NCBI GenBank assembly: GCA_946541285.1
Contig: CAMNJG010000070.1
Span: 1-7,409, forward strand
Direction: 5' to 3'
Length of the DNA stretch: 7,409 nt
Source of the DNA: an uncultured Clostridia bacterium
Lineage (GTDB): Bacteria; Bacillota; Clostridia; Peptostreptococcales; Anaerovoracaceae
The notes beneath the pieces were generated by a model. It was not told the origin of the DNA and made no database searches. It saw only the letters and a program-made list of their open reading frames with translations. This document shows, piece by piece, positions 6,767-7,409 of the stretch; within the stretch, counting starts at the first letter, position 1; the number at the start of each line of letters is the position of its first letter. A program made the position numbers and the translations under genes.

Positions 6767-7069
6767 TTATGCCTCCTCAATCTTCAGGATATCGACAAAG
6801 CCTGTCACTTCGAAGATTTCCATAATGACTTCATTGGCGCCCTTCACCAGCATGTCGCCCTGGCGGTTCATGGTCTTCTGGGCAGACAGGAGGACACGGA
6901 GTCCCGCGGAGGAAATGTACTCCGTCGCGGTCAGGTCGATGACCAGATGTTCTACGCCAGGCAGGAGTCCTTTCAGTTCCTGCTCCAGTTCCGGCGCGGT
7001 AATCGTATCCAGTCTGCCTTCGAGTTTGATCGTGAGGTTATTATTTTCCTGTATTTTCTGAATTGTCAT
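6767..7069 (-). CDS. STAS-domain protein, anti-sigma-factor antagonist type (SpoIIAA/RsbV-like)
   Basis: A 100-residue protein made of a single STAS domain, the usual length for this class. It shows the early GRLDTITAPELEQEL motif (18-32), the strand LVIDLTATEYISSAGLRVLL (42-61) and the late GFVDILKI segment. Aligning ISSAGL with the DSSGL motif of SpoIIAA puts the phosphorylatable serine at S54. In such circuits an RsbW-like kinase phosphorylates this serine and a PP2C phosphatase removes the phosphate, and the dephosphorylated form binds the kinase. Both candidate partners are encoded downstream. The ATG has a strong ribosome site (AAAGGAG, about 6 bases upstream) and sits about 30 bases from the predicted transcription start, so this is the first gene of the operon. 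Its last codons, GAG GAG GCA TAA, carry the ribosome site of the next gene. Confidence 0.93.
   Translation of the reverse strand: MTIQKIQENNNLTIKLEGRLDTITAPELEQELKGLLPGVEHLVIDLTATEYISSAGLRVLLSAQKTMNRQGDMLVKGANEVIMEIFEVTGFVDILKIEEA
6772..6778 (-). promoter_or_regulatory. Ribosome binding site that fixes the start of the SAHH-like gene
   Basis: GAGGAGG on the minus strand lies 9 bases before the ATG at 6762. It is formed by the last sense codons of the STAS gene, whose TAA is at 6767-6769. The upstream TTG at 6780 would make these bases coding and has no ribosome site of its own, so the ATG at 6762 is preferred. Confidence 0.85.
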
Positions 7070-7088
7070 AGGATTCTCCTTTATATAC

Positions 7089-7121
7089 GAGTTATGGTTC
7101 CGTTTATTATAGCATAACCTC
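7089..7121. repeat. Inverted repeat flanking the -10 element, possible operator
   Basis: GAGTTATG (7089-7096) and CATAACCTC (7113-7121) are inverted copies with one extra C in the second arm. They enclose the TATAAT element and the expected transcription start. The placement fits a dimeric regulator binding over the core promoter, but a chance occurrence in AT-rich DNA cannot be excluded. Confidence 0.35.
7106..7114 (-). promoter_or_regulatory. Extended -10 promoter for the STAS-led operon
   Basis: The minus strand reads TGC TATAAT, a perfect vegetative -10 hexamer (7111-7106) with the TGn extension. A start near 7099 would give a leader of about 30 bases. At 17 bases upstream the hexamer is ACCCGC, a poor -35, so the extended -10 would have to compensate, perhaps with an activator. 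It looks like a housekeeping (sigma-A) promoter rather than one of an alternative sigma factor. Confidence 0.7.
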
Positions 7122-7302
7122 TGCGCAAGCGGGTTCTCTCTTTTGCTGCTCCCTTTAGCCTCTTGCTCTCCAACTAATGAACGATCCCTGCTGATCTAAA
7201 AACGGGACCGGCAGGGATTGTCTGTTTCTGCTGCCTTCATACAGGCAGTCTTCCATAATGTTTACCTCGGAACCGGTCAACCGCCGGTCCGGGCTTGTTC
7301 GG
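7122..7302. other. Non-coding gap between the SLH gene and the promoter, with several inverted repeats
   Basis: No convincing gene is seen. Three stem-loops stand out: ATCCCTGC (7184-7191) with GCAGGGAT (7211-7218), a perfect 8-bp stem with a 19-base loop; CTGCCT (7231-7236) with AGGCAG (7243-7248), a 6-bp stem with a 6-base loop; and a GC-rich GGAACCGG (7269-7276) with CCGGTCC (7284-7290), with one bulge. None has a good T-run on the minus strand, so the terminator of the SLH gene is not clear-cut; one or more of these may do that job. Confidence 0.4.
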
Positions 7303-7409
7303 TTACTTTATTTTCTGATTGTAACGCATGAACATCGTGGCAGTTTGCGCCCTCACCGCATTCGTCTTCGGGCTGAGGGTCGTCTCCGTCATACCCTGGA
7401 TGACACCGG
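7303..7409 (-). CDS. C-terminal end of an SLH-domain (S-layer homology) surface protein, partial
   Basis: The last 34 residues and TAA stop (7303-7305) of a gene that continues beyond the right edge. They begin GVIQGMTETTLSPKTNAVRA and continue QTATMFMRYNQKIK. This fits the second half of an SLH repeat: a G-[IV]-x-G turn, a Leu/Phe-x-Pro segment, and the conserved [TV]-R-A-Q-x-A helix followed by an Arg. SLH domains anchor exported proteins non-covalently to cell-wall polymers and are often the last domain, as here. The rest of the protein, and so its function, lies outside the window. It is separated from the STAS operon by about 190 bases and its own terminator region, so it is probably not part of the operon. 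Confidence 0.8.
   Translation of the reverse strand, partial: GVIQGMTETTLSPKTNAVRAQTATMFMRYNQKIK

Noticed and set aside
6763..6780. TTG at 6780 as start of the SAHH-like gene
   Set aside because: The six extra codons consist of the ribosome site itself (TTGAGGAGG) and overlap the STAS stop. The ATG at 6762 has that site at normal spacing.

Overview
The window comes from a low-to-mid GC Gram-positive bacterium. It is most likely one of the Clostridia, and the Lachnospiraceae are a plausible family. The pointers are a DUF975 membrane protein, a C-terminal S-layer-homology (SLH) fragment, SpoIIE/RsbW/STAS-type regulators, strong AGGAGG-type ribosome sites and balanced GC content. The genus cannot be read from the sequence. 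Every gene I can support lies on the minus strand, so transcription runs from high to low coordinates.

From the right edge leftwards: (1) the last 34 residues of an SLH-domain surface protein (7303-7409, cut by the window edge); (2) a non-coding gap of about 230 bases with several inverted repeats and an extended -10 promoter (7106-7114); (3) a single-domain STAS protein of the anti-sigma-factor-antagonist type; (4) a degenerate relative of S-adenosylhomocysteine hydrolase (SAHH) with an intact NAD-binding fold; (5) a MATE-family transporter fused to a C-terminal RsbW-like ATPase domain; (6) a membrane-anchored SpoIIE/RsbU-type PP2C phosphatase with a HAMP domain; (7) a free RsbW-like ATP-binding protein; (8) a DUF975 multi-pass membrane protein; (9) a strong rho-independent terminator (52-86).

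Genes 3 to 7 are packed with a 1-base overlap or gaps of 4, 8 and 40 bases. Gene 8 follows after 33 bases with no terminator between. The likely unit is therefore one operon of six genes, from the promoter at about 7110 to the terminator at 52-86. It contains all three parts of a partner-switching circuit: a Ser/Thr kinase-like ATPase, its STAS partner and a PP2C phosphatase. No sigma factor is present. The other cargo is a transporter that carries its own RsbW-like domain and a SAHH-like Rossmann protein. My inference is that the circuit senses something at the membrane through the phosphatase and controls transport or the SAHH-like protein, not (or not only) a sigma factor.

No tRNA, rRNA, CRISPR array, transposase or phage gene was seen. 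The left 51 bases are too short to assign.
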